From NCBI GenBank assembly GCA_023387985.1, contig JAEWHC010000008.1, positions 361,410 to 425,409 on the forward strand: 64,000 bases of DNA, read 5' to 3'. Position 1 is the stretch's first letter, and each line of letters starts with the position of its first letter. Below are positions 9,960-19,342 of the stretch, in pieces. A program made the position numbers and the translations under genes. Below the pieces are notes generated by a model. It was not told the origin of the DNA. It saw only the letters and a list, made by a program, of their open reading frames with translations, and searched no databases. This DNA is from Bacteroidota bacterium (GTDB lineage Bacteria > Bacteroidota > Bacteroidia > Chitinophagales > Chitinophagaceae).

Positions 9960-10331
9960 TCATTCGGTTTCAAAACCCGTTTCTTTCCAGGCTTTTATGC
10001 CTCCATCCAGATGCGCTACATTTTTATAACCCATATCCATTAGCGTTTGGGTGGCAAGAGCAGAACGGCCACCGGATGCGCAATGGAGGATAATGCGTTT
10101 TTCCGGATCAAATTCCGTTTTGTGATAGGGAAGTGAAGGATCAGCGTAAAATTCCATCATACCCCGCGGTGCATGTACAGATGCCGGGATTTTTCCATTT
10201 TGCTGCAATTCTTCGTTTTCACGAATATCAATGAGCGTAGCGCCATTTTCCACTTCTTCCTTCACTTGTTGGGGGCTCAGGTTTTCGATGTTTTTTTTGG
10301 CTTCGCTTACAAGTTCTGATGCGCTTTTCAT
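9960..10331 (-). CDS. Single-domain rhodanese-like sulfurtransferase
   Basis: A 123-residue cytoplasmic rhodanese-domain protein. The active-site loop HCASGGRS (83-90) has the catalytic Cys84 and the Arg five residues later that binds the persulfide or oxyanion. LIDIRENEE (about 33-41) and HLDGGIKAWKETG near the C-terminus complete the family pattern. Such stand-alone domains carry sulfur for thiosulfate or polysulfide metabolism or for cofactor and tRNA thiolation; the substrate cannot be read from the sequence. Gene neighbours give no specific clue. Confidence 0.9.
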   Translation of the reverse strand: MKSASELVSEAKKNIENLSPQQVKEEVENGATLIDIRENEELQQNGKIPASVHAPRGMMEFYADPSLPYHKTEFDPEKRIILHCASGGRSALATQTLMDMGYKNVAHLDGGIKAWKETGFETE

Positions 10332-10840
10332 AAGTTGCTGGTTTAATTTTTAAAAAAAAGGTTTGCGGCAGGAAGCGAACTCCACAGCAAAAATTATTCC
10401 TGAATTGCTGCCCGGCAAATAGCTGTTGGCATTTTGCCCGCAACAACCTGTTGCCTGCAGCCCCCCGGAAAGGAAGACCTGTACAAAAGATCACCTGCCT
10501 GGACAGCTCCACCAAAAAAGTTAACCCCGCCTCCCGCTTCCCAGACAGGTTTGTGACCAGTTACGCACGTTCTGCCTTTTCAAAAGCACGATATTTTGCT
10601 ATATTTGGCTTTGCGGCCTGCGAAATTGGATAACCGAGCCCTTTGCCGTTTATACACATAAATGCACCAAAAACTAAGTATATTTTGTACCGGATCCGGC
10701 AATGAAATAACTTTAATTATTGAATTTAAACCCCCTGGCACCTTGCGGGGCAAAGGATCAGGGGCATAATAAAAGTTGGTTGCGAGACGTTTCAACATGT
10801 TCAGTTTTCAGGCTGTTATGCTGATGCAAAAGAAAAAACT
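10332..10840. other. 509-bp divergent intergenic region
   Basis: Lies between the rhodanese gene (minus) and the epimerase gene (plus). The short open frames inside it have no family resemblance and no good starts. Promoters for both flanking genes are expected here. Nothing else was recognised, so a small RNA or small protein gene cannot be excluded. Confidence 0.45.
10600..10607 (+). promoter_or_regulatory. TAnnTTTG promoter-like box
   Basis: TATATTTG matches the Bacteroidota -7 consensus TAnnTTTG. It lies about 233 bp upstream of the epimerase start, so either the leader is long or the match is chance. Confidence 0.25.
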
Positions 10841-11914
10841 ATGAACATATTTTTGACAGGAGGAACCGGATATTTTGGACATGAACTTGCCCTTGAACTT
10901 GCCCGCCGAGGATATACTGTAAAATTACTAACCCGTGATATTGATTCCCATTATATACCGAAACATCCTAATGTTTTTCCGGTACAGGGGGACCTGATGG
11001 ATAAGGAAAGCCTGGTAGAAGGGACAAAAGCATGCGATTCCATTTTTCATGCCGGTGCCGCCGTTGCCCTTTACGGAAAGACCAGGACCGAAGTGTATGA
11101 AGTGAATGTAAACGGTACCATTAATTTACTGGAAGCCGCAGTGGTCAATAAGATCAGGCGGTTTGTATTTACAAGCAGTTGTGCAACCATTGGATCGACT
11201 ATAAAGCATGCTTTGCATGAAGACAGTCCGCGAATGACGAGCTTTGGCGATGATTATGCCCTCTCTAAATTTGTAGCTGAGCAATGGATTCAGAAATACG
11301 CAGAAAAGGGACTGCATGCGGTGATTGTAAATGCCAGCAAGATATTTGGCCCGGGAATTAACCGGGGAACCATTTCTACCAACAGCCAGATCGAAAGGTT
11401 TCTTTCCGGGAAATTATGCCTTGTTCCCACTCCCGGAACCTACCAGGCAGGTTATGTTTTTATCGGCGACCTGATTGACGGGCACCTTAAAGCCTGGGAA
11501 AAAGGACAAACTGGCAACCGGTACATTATCAACAGCGCCAATATGAGCATGGATGAAATATACAATGCTTTCAGGGAGGTCAGTGGCAAGAAAGGGACAA
11601 TCCTTCGCATCCCTCAATGGCTGGGCGTGGCTGCCGGCCATTTGCATTATGTAACTATGCGGGCCATAGGTAAAGTTCCATTATACTCCGGCAGGGATAT
11701 GAACCTCATTTACACCAACAAGATATATGATACCAAAAAAGCCCAAACGGAATTGGGTTTCAAACCTGCACCATTTATGGACACACTCAAAACAACTATC
11801 GATTTTCTAAACGAAAAAAGGCAAACCCGGCTCAAACGCTACCATGAGCCTGCAATGCCCATCTACCCCCAGGCAGAAAAAACTGAAATCCCCTTCAATA
11901 AACTACACACTTAA
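10841..11914 (+). CDS. NAD-dependent epimerase/dehydratase family protein
   Basis: Extended short-chain dehydrogenase of 357 residues. The N-terminal nucleotide-binding motif GGTGYFGHE (7-15) is the extended-SDR GxxGxxG fingerprint. The catalytic set is S112/S113 in TSSCAT with Y139-x-x-x-K143 in YALSK. The pattern (dihydroflavonol reductase or 3-beta-hydroxysteroid dehydrogenase-like) suggests an NAD(P)-dependent oxidoreductase of a small hydrophobic or sugar substrate; the exact substrate is unknown. The next gene, another SDR, follows after 18 bp on the same strand, so the two probably form an operon for consecutive redox steps. Confidence 0.85.
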   Translation: MNIFLTGGTGYFGHELALELARRGYTVKLLTRDIDSHYIPKHPNVFPVQGDLMDKESLVEGTKACDSIFHAGAAVALYGKTRTEVYEVNVNGTINLLEAAVVNKIRRFVFTSSCATIGSTIKHALHEDSPRMTSFGDDYALSKFVAEQWIQKYAEKGLHAVIVNASKIFGPGINRGTISTNSQIERFLSGKLCLVPTPGTYQAGYVFIGDLIDGHLKAWEKGQTGNRYIINSANMSMDEIYNAFREVSGKKGTILRIPQWLGVAAGHLHYVTMRAIGKVPLYSGRDMNLIYTNKIYDTKKAQTELGFKPAPFMDTLKTTIDFLNEKRQTRLKRYHEPAMPIYPQAEKTEIPFNKLHT

Positions 11915-11932
11915 ACAATAAAACTTCAAACC

Positions 11933-12751
11933 ATGCAACCAGCTTCCTATGCGGTCATCACCGGTTCCAGCGAAGGATTTGGCAAAGCCCTTGCCCTGGA
12001 ATGCGCTTCGCGCAAGATCAATATTGTGCTGGCAGCTTTACCCGGCAAACCGTTGATCAACCTCGCCGAATTTATCCGGCAAAACTATGACGTGCAGGTA
12101 GTCGCGGTGGGTTGTGACCTTGCCGAAGAAAAAGGTTGCTACGAATTGTATGAAAAAGTGATGTCCGAAAACATACCCATACAAATGCTCATCAACAATG
12201 CAGGCGTGGGCAGCAATATGTTGTTTGAAGAAGGTGAGGTCGCTTTCCTGTCGAGACAAGTCAGGCTGAACCTCCTTTGCGCTACTGTCCTTACCCGTTT
12301 ATTTTTACCACATCTCAAAGAACATAAACACTCCTTTATCCTGAATGTAAGTAGCCTGGCCAATTTTTTCAGCATGCCAAATAAAGCAGTGTATGGCGCG
12401 ACAAAATCCTATATGTATGCCTTTTCCAAAAACCTCTCCACGGAAGAAGCTCAACATGGTGTAAAAATTTGCGCCATTTGCCCGGGGGGTATGAATACCA
12501 ATCTCAGTCTCACGCTCAATATTAAAAATGGGGACTGGCTAACACGGCAATCTACGCTAAACCCCGAGGTGGTGGCCAAAATCGCTATCAGTTCCTTACT
12601 CAAGGGTAAAAAAGTAGCCATCCCCGGTATCATCAATAAATTTTTTATGTTCCTGGACGTGGTCCTTCCCCCGGTTATAAAAAAGAAACTTATCAGCCAG
12701 GGAATTAAAAAAGTAAAGCCCTCCCCGGTGTTTTTCTGGTCTCCCCAATAA
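11933..12751 (+). CDS. Classical short-chain dehydrogenase/reductase
   Basis: SDR of 272 residues. The cofactor motif is GSSEGFG (11-17), NNAG is at 88-91, Ser140 or Ser141 lies in NVSS, and the catalytic pair is Y154/K158 in YGATK. The first-strand region and the ICPGGMNTN segment resemble the DltE/YqjQ-type SDR group that acts on acyl or sterol-like substrates. The C-terminal stretch (FMFLDVVLPPVIKKKL) is hydrophobic then basic and may associate with membrane. It is 18 bp after the epimerase-family gene and likely translated from the same mRNA. Confidence 0.87.
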   Translation: MQPASYAVITGSSEGFGKALALECASRKINIVLAALPGKPLINLAEFIRQNYDVQVVAVGCDLAEEKGCYELYEKVMSENIPIQMLINNAGVGSNMLFEEGEVAFLSRQVRLNLLCATVLTRLFLPHLKEHKHSFILNVSSLANFFSMPNKAVYGATKSYMYAFSKNLSTEEAQHGVKICAICPGGMNTNLSLTLNIKNGDWLTRQSTLNPEVVAKIAISSLLKGKKVAIPGIINKFFMFLDVVLPPVIKKKLISQGIKKVKPSPVFFWSPQ

Positions 12752-13129
12752 GCAAAGCTGCATCATTAAAGCCGGGAAAGAACATGCAATTGCTATCCGG
12801 CGACTTGCGTGATTCCCGCCGCAATTTCAGGGGAAATTCACGTCATTTCCAAACCGGGTATATACTAAAAAATGGCGTCAGGTCATTTCCGCATGATGAG
12901 CCCAAACTTAAGCAGGTGCGTAAAGTCTATAGCCGCTAAGAGAAAAAGAAAAAGTCTTTTCTTTGGCAATCATGGCGTCAAAGATCGGAAGCCGCAATTA
13001 TCTCTCCTTCTTTTTGTTCTGTGCATACCCAGTGGCGGAAAAATATTCTTTGTCAGGTATTCATTAAATTTCATACGCGCATGGAACTTATCAATTTCAA
13101 CAGATTTTTAAATGAACTTTCCTAAATAA
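12752..13129. other. 378-bp convergent intergenic region
   Basis: Between the SDR gene (plus) and the esterase gene (minus), so mainly 3' regions. A 79-residue open frame at 12872-13111 has no family signature or composition typical of a gene here. A loose GCCGG/CCGGC inverted repeat lies near 12771-12804. Nothing further is supported. Confidence 0.4.
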
Positions 13130-14218
13130 TTACTTATTTTCCGGTGCCTGATGTCCAATTAAATACCTTTCAAAAAATGGAAACACCTCTGTGAAAATCC
13201 TGCCCTCATAACCTTCCAGCATATTTACATGATCCCCGATATATTCTTCTGCGAAATGTTTAATGCCCAGTGCTTCTAACTTTTTACTTAATGCTAAATT
13301 GGTTGCAGGAATATGTTTAAAATTTTCATTGCGGCCCCAGTCAATTTTTAAAGCAGTTAAACTTTTTAAAGCGGGAATATGATCATTGATCATGTTGATA
13401 GGAAAATTATACTCCCATTTTTGTAGTACAGCAGCATTTACTTCCATTTTACCATTTACATATTTGATGGGTTGGTCTGCTTGCAAAAGTTTTTCATTAA
13501 TATTTGGTGAATACATTCTTGCCATGCTTGAATAGATCATTTCATAAAATGGAAAATTGTCAAAATCGTAATAAGGAACTGCATTTCGTAAAGAGTCCAT
13601 GTTTTTTTGTTCTGATACTTTTTTAAAGGCGGGATGAGATAATCTGAAATCTTCTGAGAAATGTAAAGCACCCGCACTCATGGCATACACCGCACTGAAT
13701 TTATCTGCAAACAACATGGCCATTTTCAATGCACCTGTACCCCCCATAGAATGCCCAGCAAGGCCACGGCTTTCGCGATGTGGAATGGTGCGGTAATTTT
13801 TATCCATATACTCCACTACATCCTTCCCGATAAAATCGGCCCAATTACCAGCCACGGATGAATTGGTGTAAAAACTTCCAAAGTATTTTGTCATGCTGTT
13901 GGGTAAAACTAAAATAGCCGGTTGAAGAAAACCCGCCCTGATGGCTGAATCCATCAGGCTTCTGAAACCTATCCACCCAAACATTTCATTTTCCTGGACG
14001 GCAAAACCATGCAAAAAATAAATGACGGGATACCGCCGTTTATTGTTTTCATAACCTGGCGGAAGGTAAATAGCGAGCCGGCGGTTAGGATCCTCGCCTC
14101 CTTTGTTATGTTGCAGGGATGGTGCAAGAAACACTTTGCTTTCAACTTTGCTGGTGTCTTGTGCTGTGGTGTTCATAGTAATACCAACTATGAATAAAAA
14201 GAGAATCCAATTTCGCAT
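13130..14218 (-). CDS. Secreted alpha/beta-hydrolase esterase (esterase D/Fes-like)
   Basis: Secreted esterase of the PF00756 type, 362 residues. The signal peptide is MRNWILFLFIVGITMNTTAQ. The mature protein has the oxyanion-region sequence YPVIYFLHGF (64-72) and the nucleophile elbow GHSMGG with Ser157; a C-terminal DHVNMLEG segment offers the catalytic His. Relatives include carbohydrate esterases (acetyl- or feruloyl-xylan esterases) and siderophore esterases; the substrate is not decided by sequence. It is codirectional with the PIG-L and cupin genes upstream (gap of 32 bp to PIG-L), so a small secreted-hydrolase operon is likely. Confidence 0.85.
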   Translation of the reverse strand: MRNWILFLFIVGITMNTTAQDTSKVESKVFLAPSLQHNKGGEDPNRRLAIYLPPGYENNKRRYPVIYFLHGFAVQENEMFGWIGFRSLMDSAIRAGFLQPAILVLPNSMTKYFGSFYTNSSVAGNWADFIGKDVVEYMDKNYRTIPHRESRGLAGHSMGGTGALKMAMLFADKFSAVYAMSAGALHFSEDFRLSHPAFKKVSEQKNMDSLRNAVPYYDFDNFPFYEMIYSSMARMYSPNINEKLLQADQPIKYVNGKMEVNAAVLQKWEYNFPINMINDHIPALKSLTALKIDWGRNENFKHIPATNLALSKKLEALGIKHFAEEYIGDHVNMLEGYEGRIFTEVFPFFERYLIGHQAPENK

Positions 14219-14250
14219 ACTTAAAATTTTTACGAGAAATAAAATAAATT

Positions 14251-15030
14251 TTAAAATTCTTTTTGAAGTCCATTTGCCACTACAAACCTTCTGAAATAAA
14301 TAACATGATTTTTATCGTTCAATTTTTTGTTTCTATCTTCTTTGATTTCTTCAGGGGTAAACTGGGTTACATAACAAGGCATCATGTCTAAAGCTTTGAG
14401 TTCCTGTTCCTGGGTATAGGTGACCGTTACATTAAAGTACGATTCGTTTACAAAGCCAAGGTCAAACATCTGCCCCTGTTCTTTGCTCCATGCCAGGTAA
14501 TAGAGTGGATATTTCTCCACCCATCCTTCTCTTAATAATAATTCAGTGACAGCAGCGCCGGTTACAATATGCTCCGCATGATGTGTATCTCCATCAGGAC
14601 CGAAAGTGAGGATGAAATCGGGATTTATTTTTTCAATATGTACTTTAAGTAAATCCAGCAGTTTTTTATGTTCCGAAAAATATTTTCCCACGCCTATCCT
14701 GGTATCCAGCCTGTCGATACCCAAAAAAATTGGTTCGGCAATACCCATGATCCTGCAGGCACATCTTGATTCTTCCTTACGAAGATTACCTAAAGAATCC
14801 CCTGCAGGAATTGTTGTTACTCTTGTACCATCTTTGCCATCAGTAGCTATGATGAGTTGAACCTTGTATCCCAATTCTGCATATTTTACCAATACTTCCC
14901 CAATGGCCGATTCATCATCCGGATGCGGAAAGATGGCCAGCAACGTTTTCGAGTCCTGAGCAATAACCAGGTTGATGTTTCCAACCCATATCAACAAGGC
15001 CAGCATTATTTTAATGAAATATTTTTCCAT
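14251..15030 (-). CDS. PIG-L family deacetylase, secreted
   Basis: LmbE/PIG-L-type zinc-dependent N-deacetylase of 259 residues. The start at 15030 (MEKYFIKIMLALLIW...) was chosen over an upstream ATG because it yields a signal peptide directly and avoids overlap with the cupin gene. The zinc-binding motif is FPHPDDE with H36, D38 and D39, and a second histidine cluster HHAEH lies in GDTHHAEH. The family removes acetyl groups from GlcNAc-containing substrates (GlcNAc-PI, mycothiol precursor, chitobiose); a periplasmic version like this probably works on a glycan fragment. It lies between the cupin and esterase genes on the same strand. Confidence 0.88.
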   Translation of the reverse strand: MEKYFIKIMLALLIWVGNINLVIAQDSKTLLAIFPHPDDESAIGEVLVKYAELGYKVQLIIATDGKDGTRVTTIPAGDSLGNLRKEESRCACRIMGIAEPIFLGIDRLDTRIGVGKYFSEHKKLLDLLKVHIEKINPDFILTFGPDGDTHHAEHIVTGAAVTELLLREGWVEKYPLYYLAWSKEQGQMFDLGFVNESYFNVTVTYTQEQELKALDMMPCYVTQFTPEEIKEDRNKKLNDKNHVIYFRRFVVANGLQKEF

Positions 15031-15050
15031 GCATTTAAAATTAAAAATGA

Positions 15051-15599
15051 TCACTTGTATACGATACCCCATTTCTCATTAAGTATTTTATATTCTTCTG
15101 CCGATTTGGGTTGCCATGGTGTTCCGGCAGGGGAACCCATTTCACGGAAATAACCTTCGAACCCGGCGGGTGAATAACTGAAAATCATGGTGAGCGTTTC
15201 ATTGCCCGTATTTTGCAAACGATGCCAAAAACCTTTAGGCACCAAAGCTACACTGCCCGTCTTTACGATAATCTCTTCTTCATCCAATGCCAATAATCCC
15301 TGACCGGTATGAATAAAAATCAACTCATCTTCGTTTAAATGTTTATGAAGCGGAATGCCTTCAGCGGGTGCAATAAGCTCCCTGCAAAAGGACATACTTT
15401 CGTTGCCCTGTAAGTCTTTCGCAATCTGTATGGTTAATGGAGAATTTCTTTCACCAATCCAATAAGTTTCTCCCTCCCCGGCATGCATTACCACCGCTTT
15501 GCCGTGAGATGCTGGTTGGGTAAAAATTTGAATCATGGAATGAATGCCCAATAATCCCAAGCCGGCTTGTTTTATAAATGCTTTACGATTTGATTTCAT
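15051..15599 (-). CDS. Cupin-domain protein with export signal
   Basis: A 182-residue single-cupin protein. The N-terminus MKSNRKAFIKQAGLGLLGI looks like an export signal, possibly Tat-like in form but lacking the twin arginine. The first cupin motif has metal ligands H85, H87 and E91 (PLHKHLNEDE) and the second motif contributes H126 (PKGFWHRLQN), so a metal site is intact. Cupins of this shape are sugar isomerases, dioxygenases or binding proteins; function is undetermined. It sits just upstream of the PIG-L gene with a 20-bp gap and shares its transcript direction. Confidence 0.82.
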   Translation of the reverse strand: MKSNRKAFIKQAGLGLLGIHSMIQIFTQPASHGKAVVMHAGEGETYWIGERNSPLTIQIAKDLQGNESMSFCRELIAPAEGIPLHKHLNEDELIFIHTGQGLLALDEEEIIVKTGSVALVPKGFWHRLQNTGNETLTMIFSYSPAGFEGYFREMGSPAGTPWQPKSAEEYKILNEKWGIVYK

Positions 15600-15638
15600 G
15601 GTATAAATTGAATTAAGCTTTTGAAGTGATTAACATGC

Positions 15639-17867
15639 TTATTTGTCATTTTCTGTCTGGGCTAATCTCCTGATCGCCGCGATCACCGTTCCGGGTGATT
15701 CTGATTGGATGTTATGGCCGCTGTCCACTATCTCATAACGGGTATGGTTACGTTCTTTTGCCCACTTCACCAGTTCATCAATCCATATTTGTTTGGATGG
15801 TTTTTCGGAGTCACCCCAGCCTTCAAAACTACCGGCAATCAAAAGTTCTATTTTTCCGTTATATCTTATATCCGATAAATCTGCCTGCTGCATACTGGCC
15901 AGCATGGCAGCAAATTCATCTTCAGCCGCATGGTTTACGGCAGTTCGTTCTCTAAAACTTTTTGTATAGTCATCGGGTTGCTGAACAGCCATTTGCATAT
16001 AGGCTTCTCTTTGTGCAGGGTCTACCAACAAAACGCCTGATGTGGACAATGGATAACTGGCAGCAAATGCCCGGGCAAAAAAACCGCCCCAACTCCAGCC
16101 GCCAATAACATAGGGGCCTTTGATTCCTGATTTGGTTAGTGCCTCATATAGTTCTTCTGCCACCCGGTTGGCGGTTCTCGGTTTTGAACAGGAAACGGAA
16201 TATAAATAACCGGGACGGTCGTAGGTTATTACAATATGGTCTTTGGATAATTCTGGCAAAATCATATTCCAGCTATTGTGATCGCTGTTGCCCCCTGCTT
16301 CTAATACAACTACCGGTCCTTTGTTACCTGTTTTATACATAATCATTTCATGCCCGTCAACCACAACTTTTAATGTATCCGTCTTTACCTGCATGGCCGT
16401 TAAAATGGACTTTGCCCGCCTGTTAGTGGAATCCATGGCATAGGCCTTTTTATAATTTTCAATTGCCCGGGCAGTTTGACCACTTACCATCAACGCCTCC
16501 CCATAACTATCATACACATTGGAGGATTGAGGAAATTGTTTTACATTTATTTCGAACATTTTCACCGCATCCTCCGGCTTTTTTTTATTATTTAATAAAT
16601 AATAGCCCCACCTGTTGATCTGCCGTTCGGCTCCACGGAAATCATATTTTTCTTTATCTTCTTTGCTGAGGGTATTGTAAAATTGCAGTGCAGCATTCAT
16701 TGAGCCATCCCTGTAATTTTGACGTATTGCATTTGCAAAATCTTTTTTACGTTCGGGTGATGGCAGATCGTACAAAATATTGATGATGTCAATGATTAAT
16801 CCGCTGGTATTTCCACCGGTGTTATCCAGTATGGCGACAAAATTTTCATCTTTTGGGAACCGGGCCAGTTCGGATAAAAATCCATTGATGCCACCATTAT
16901 GCCATATCATTTCGATTTGCCTGGTGGAATCTTTTGAAGGGAAATGCCTGACAAACCAGCCATACCCTGCTTTATCTCCACCGGCATCTGCATACCCTGT
17001 AAACATTTTTTTCTTTAAAGAATCCGGTAATAATTTTTGGGTGTATAAGGCTTTGTTCCAAAGAAACAGGTCTTCTACTGTGGAGTAGAGTGAACCTGCA
17101 GCGTAAGGAAGGCTCATGTCCAGGTACGCCGCATTGGTGTATCCATCCAGGTTATGTTCATAACCAGCCGCCCTGTTACTGATTATTTCCTCAAAGAAAT
17201 CGTAGCCTGTGTTCTTCATTCCTACTACATCCAGGATTTGTTCCTGCAACACTGTGTGATATGGTTTTTTAGTAACTGCTTCAATAATGGCCCCCAAAAT
17301 AAAGTATCCACTGTTGCTGTAGGCAAAGCGTGAACCCGGTTTAAATTCCGGGTCACCACTGCAGTAAATCCGGATGAAATCAAGGGTTGCAAATTCCTTT
17401 TTACTATCGCCCCGGAAAAAATTATCATTATCGGTATAATTAGGCAAACCGGAACTGTGCGAAAGTAAATGGTGAATCGTGATGCTGTCACCTGTTTCCT
17501 TGCGATAGTTGGTAAGATAACGGGTAATGGGCGCATCCAGTTGTATTTTTCCCTGCTTCACCATTTGCATGATGAGCATGGAAGTGAACTGCTTGGTAAT
17601 GGAGCCCATACGGAATTTGGTTTGCGTAGTATTGGGAACATTCCATTCCATATTGGCCAGCCCAACGCCGGCCTTATAGATCACGTTGCCGTTTTCAGCC
17701 ACGAGGACTGAACCGTTGAAGAGGTTTTCATCACTGTAATGTTTCACCAATGACGCAATGCGATCAGCTGTTGATTGCTGTGCCTGCATGCCAAATGCAG
17801 GAAATAACAAAAACAGGCATAATTTAAGTTTAAGCCCTGTTATCCAAACAACGACTTCTTTTGTCAT
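15639..17867 (-). CDS. Beta-lactamase-like serine hydrolase fused to TPRs and an alpha/beta hydrolase
   Basis: Secreted fusion protein of 742 residues from the chosen ATG at 17867 (signal peptide with LCLFLLFPAFGMQAQ); an ATG at 17891 is an alternative. Residues about 30-380 form a class C beta-lactamase/penicillin-binding-type serine hydrolase with S89-x-x-K92 (SITK), Y183-S-N185 and H323-N-G. Residues about 410-495 read as TPR repeats, a common extension in Bacteroidota homologues. Residues about 500-742 form a separate alpha/beta hydrolase with the nucleophile elbow GWSWGG (S592) and a C-terminal SGHNIQ histidine. Two complete catalytic domains in one chain is unusual. Likely periplasmic esterase or peptidase activities; real beta-lactamase activity is not implied. 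Confidence 0.85.
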   Translation of the reverse strand: MTKEVVVWITGLKLKLCLFLLFPAFGMQAQQSTADRIASLVKHYSDENLFNGSVLVAENGNVIYKAGVGLANMEWNVPNTTQTKFRMGSITKQFTSMLIMQMVKQGKIQLDAPITRYLTNYRKETGDSITIHHLLSHSSGLPNYTDNDNFFRGDSKKEFATLDFIRIYCSGDPEFKPGSRFAYSNSGYFILGAIIEAVTKKPYHTVLQEQILDVVGMKNTGYDFFEEIISNRAAGYEHNLDGYTNAAYLDMSLPYAAGSLYSTVEDLFLWNKALYTQKLLPDSLKKKMFTGYADAGGDKAGYGWFVRHFPSKDSTRQIEMIWHNGGINGFLSELARFPKDENFVAILDNTGGNTSGLIIDIINILYDLPSPERKKDFANAIRQNYRDGSMNAALQFYNTLSKEDKEKYDFRGAERQINRWGYYLLNNKKKPEDAVKMFEINVKQFPQSSNVYDSYGEALMVSGQTARAIENYKKAYAMDSTNRRAKSILTAMQVKTDTLKVVVDGHEMIMYKTGNKGPVVVLEAGGNSDHNSWNMILPELSKDHIVITYDRPGYLYSVSCSKPRTANRVAEELYEALTKSGIKGPYVIGGWSWGGFFARAFAASYPLSTSGVLLVDPAQREAYMQMAVQQPDDYTKSFRERTAVNHAAEDEFAAMLASMQQADLSDIRYNGKIELLIAGSFEGWGDSEKPSKQIWIDELVKWAKERNHTRYEIVDSGHNIQSESPGTVIAAIRRLAQTENDK

Positions 17868-18178
17868 ATTAACGGGTTCCAATCTTTTCATATGCATTAT
17901 TTGATTGTTCAATGGCCTTGGCAATGGCATGACCGCATTTGATGAAAGTATTTTTAACTTCTGCCGATCCTTATCCAAATGGTTGAAAATCGTAGTACTC
18001 AACGGCTGTGTTTGATACTGTTATGTATGGCATAGCTCCCGAAAAACCGAATAATTCAATTGTTGCGCATGCACCTTGCATGCAAAAGCAACCAGCAGCC
18101 CCACTGAGCACAACGATGCCGGTTCTTTTCTTTTTAATCTTCATTCCAGCTTATTTGCATTCAATGCGGGAGAAAAGC

Positions 18179-18210
18179 AAGGCCACCCGGCAGTTGGCCG
18201 GGCTTGCCTT
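18179..18210 (-). terminator. Rho-independent-like terminator after the HExxH gene
   Basis: An inverted repeat with AAGGC ends and a perfect CCCGGC/GCCGGG core around a 5-base loop. Read on the minus strand it is followed by TTGCTTTTCT, a T-rich tail. It lies 85 bp beyond the stop codon of the minus-strand HExxH gene and before the serine hydrolase gene, exactly where a terminator would separate the two units. Confidence 0.6.
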
Positions 18211-18294
18211 CCTGATCAAATCTAATGTGCCTGTCCTGAAAAGTCAAGAAGGGATTAGGAAACGGTTGGTTCTTTGAGGAAGTGGTCAGATCTT

Positions 18295-19236
18295 TTACTC
18301 TCCTTTTGGCCTTGCGTTCCAGTTCCTGTACACCCCCGCGACGCCTGGATGCACCTCGTTCTCGAGCATATCTGCAAATTCTTCATCGGTCATTTTTTCC
18401 TGGTGTATTTTTAATGCCACCCATAGTTTTTTGATCACCTCCTTACCGCCGGCATTGTAAATGTTCTTAGCCGCATGATGCAAATTGCTTTGGTACCATC
18501 CGTAATTTTTAGCCGTCATACCGCTGGCCGCATCATCATATTTGTCTTCAAAATCCGCAAGGGTTGTATAACGGAATTCGGATGAACCTGCGCCGACCAC
18601 CATTTCAGGAAAAGTTTCCAGGGCAGGCAATAATTCCGGTTGCCTTTCTGCCACATAGGTATGCAGCATGATGTTGACAAAGAGTTCGCCCATCCATTTA
18701 CGGTGCATTTTCAATCCGGCCTGTGCATGATAGGAATGCCCCATTTCGTGCAAGGCCAGCAAATCAAAGAAGGGCTGCATGCTGGAACTGCCATCGGCCA
18801 TGCGGTAAGCCTGATTGATGCGATCCACCATTTGCGGCGGCAACTGATCCAATGGGGGAAGAAAACTCTGCCAGAAGGGATTGTTTTCGGCTGCAATGGC
18901 AAGCCGCACATCATCGATATTGTGGGGCATGCCATAAACCGGGAAGGTGGCATATTGTTGCCAGTGCTGAGGCTCCAGTATAAATAGTTTTACCCCTGGT
19001 GTGAAGTTCAGCTCCTGCTGAAAATACGCTCCGGCATTGTCCATAAAGATGGCGATGGCTTTAGCCCTTTTCGCATTGCCGGGGCTGAAATAAATGGATT
19101 GCCGGTAACCGGTTAAGCTGTCGAGTACATTGGCCGGCGATGGTTGCGCGTAAGAAGACAAAACGAATAACGAGGAAAACAACAGCCCGGCAGCCTTGCT
19201 CAGCATTTGTTTTGAGGCCAGATAGATATTATTCAT
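18295..19236 (-). CDS. Secreted HExxH protein, putative zinc metallohydrolase
   Basis: A 313-residue exported protein, start at 19236 (MNNIYLASKQMLSKAAGLLF...) with a signal peptide ending near SSYAQ. HEMGHSYH supplies an HExxH zinc motif with H163 and H167. A downstream Glu that would complete a gluzincin site may be in the MGELFVN segment but this is uncertain. No named family was recognised. Similar proteins are annotated only as hypothetical. It is transcribed in the same direction as the AraC gene (gap of about 106 bp) and followed by a likely terminator. Confidence 0.6.
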   Translation of the reverse strand: MNNIYLASKQMLSKAAGLLFSSLFVLSSYAQPSPANVLDSLTGYRQSIYFSPGNAKRAKAIAIFMDNAGAYFQQELNFTPGVKLFILEPQHWQQYATFPVYGMPHNIDDVRLAIAAENNPFWQSFLPPLDQLPPQMVDRINQAYRMADGSSSMQPFFDLLALHEMGHSYHAQAGLKMHRKWMGELFVNIMLHTYVAERQPELLPALETFPEMVVGAGSSEFRYTTLADFEDKYDDAASGMTAKNYGWYQSNLHHAAKNIYNAGGKEVIKKLWVALKIHQEKMTDEEFADMLENEVHPGVAGVYRNWNARPKGE

Positions 19237-19342
19237 GGTACATATTTTCAACAAAATTGCTTTCGGGCATTGCCAAAAAATAGTACAAAAAAGACATTTT
19301 GATTTCAGGCCTGGCCGAAAACAATTGAGAACGGGCAAAAGA

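Noticed and set aside
10451..10798. Short open frames in the rhodanese-epimerase gap
   Set aside because: No signature, poor starts and overlapping opposite frames; treated as non-coding.
12872..13111. 79-residue plus-strand frame after the SDR gene
   Set aside because: Basic N-terminus and hydrophobic C-terminus could suggest a small protein, but no start context or homology is evident.
18008..18277. 89-residue plus-strand frame
   Set aside because: It overlaps the likely terminator and has no family resemblance; its hydrophobic stretch alone is not enough.
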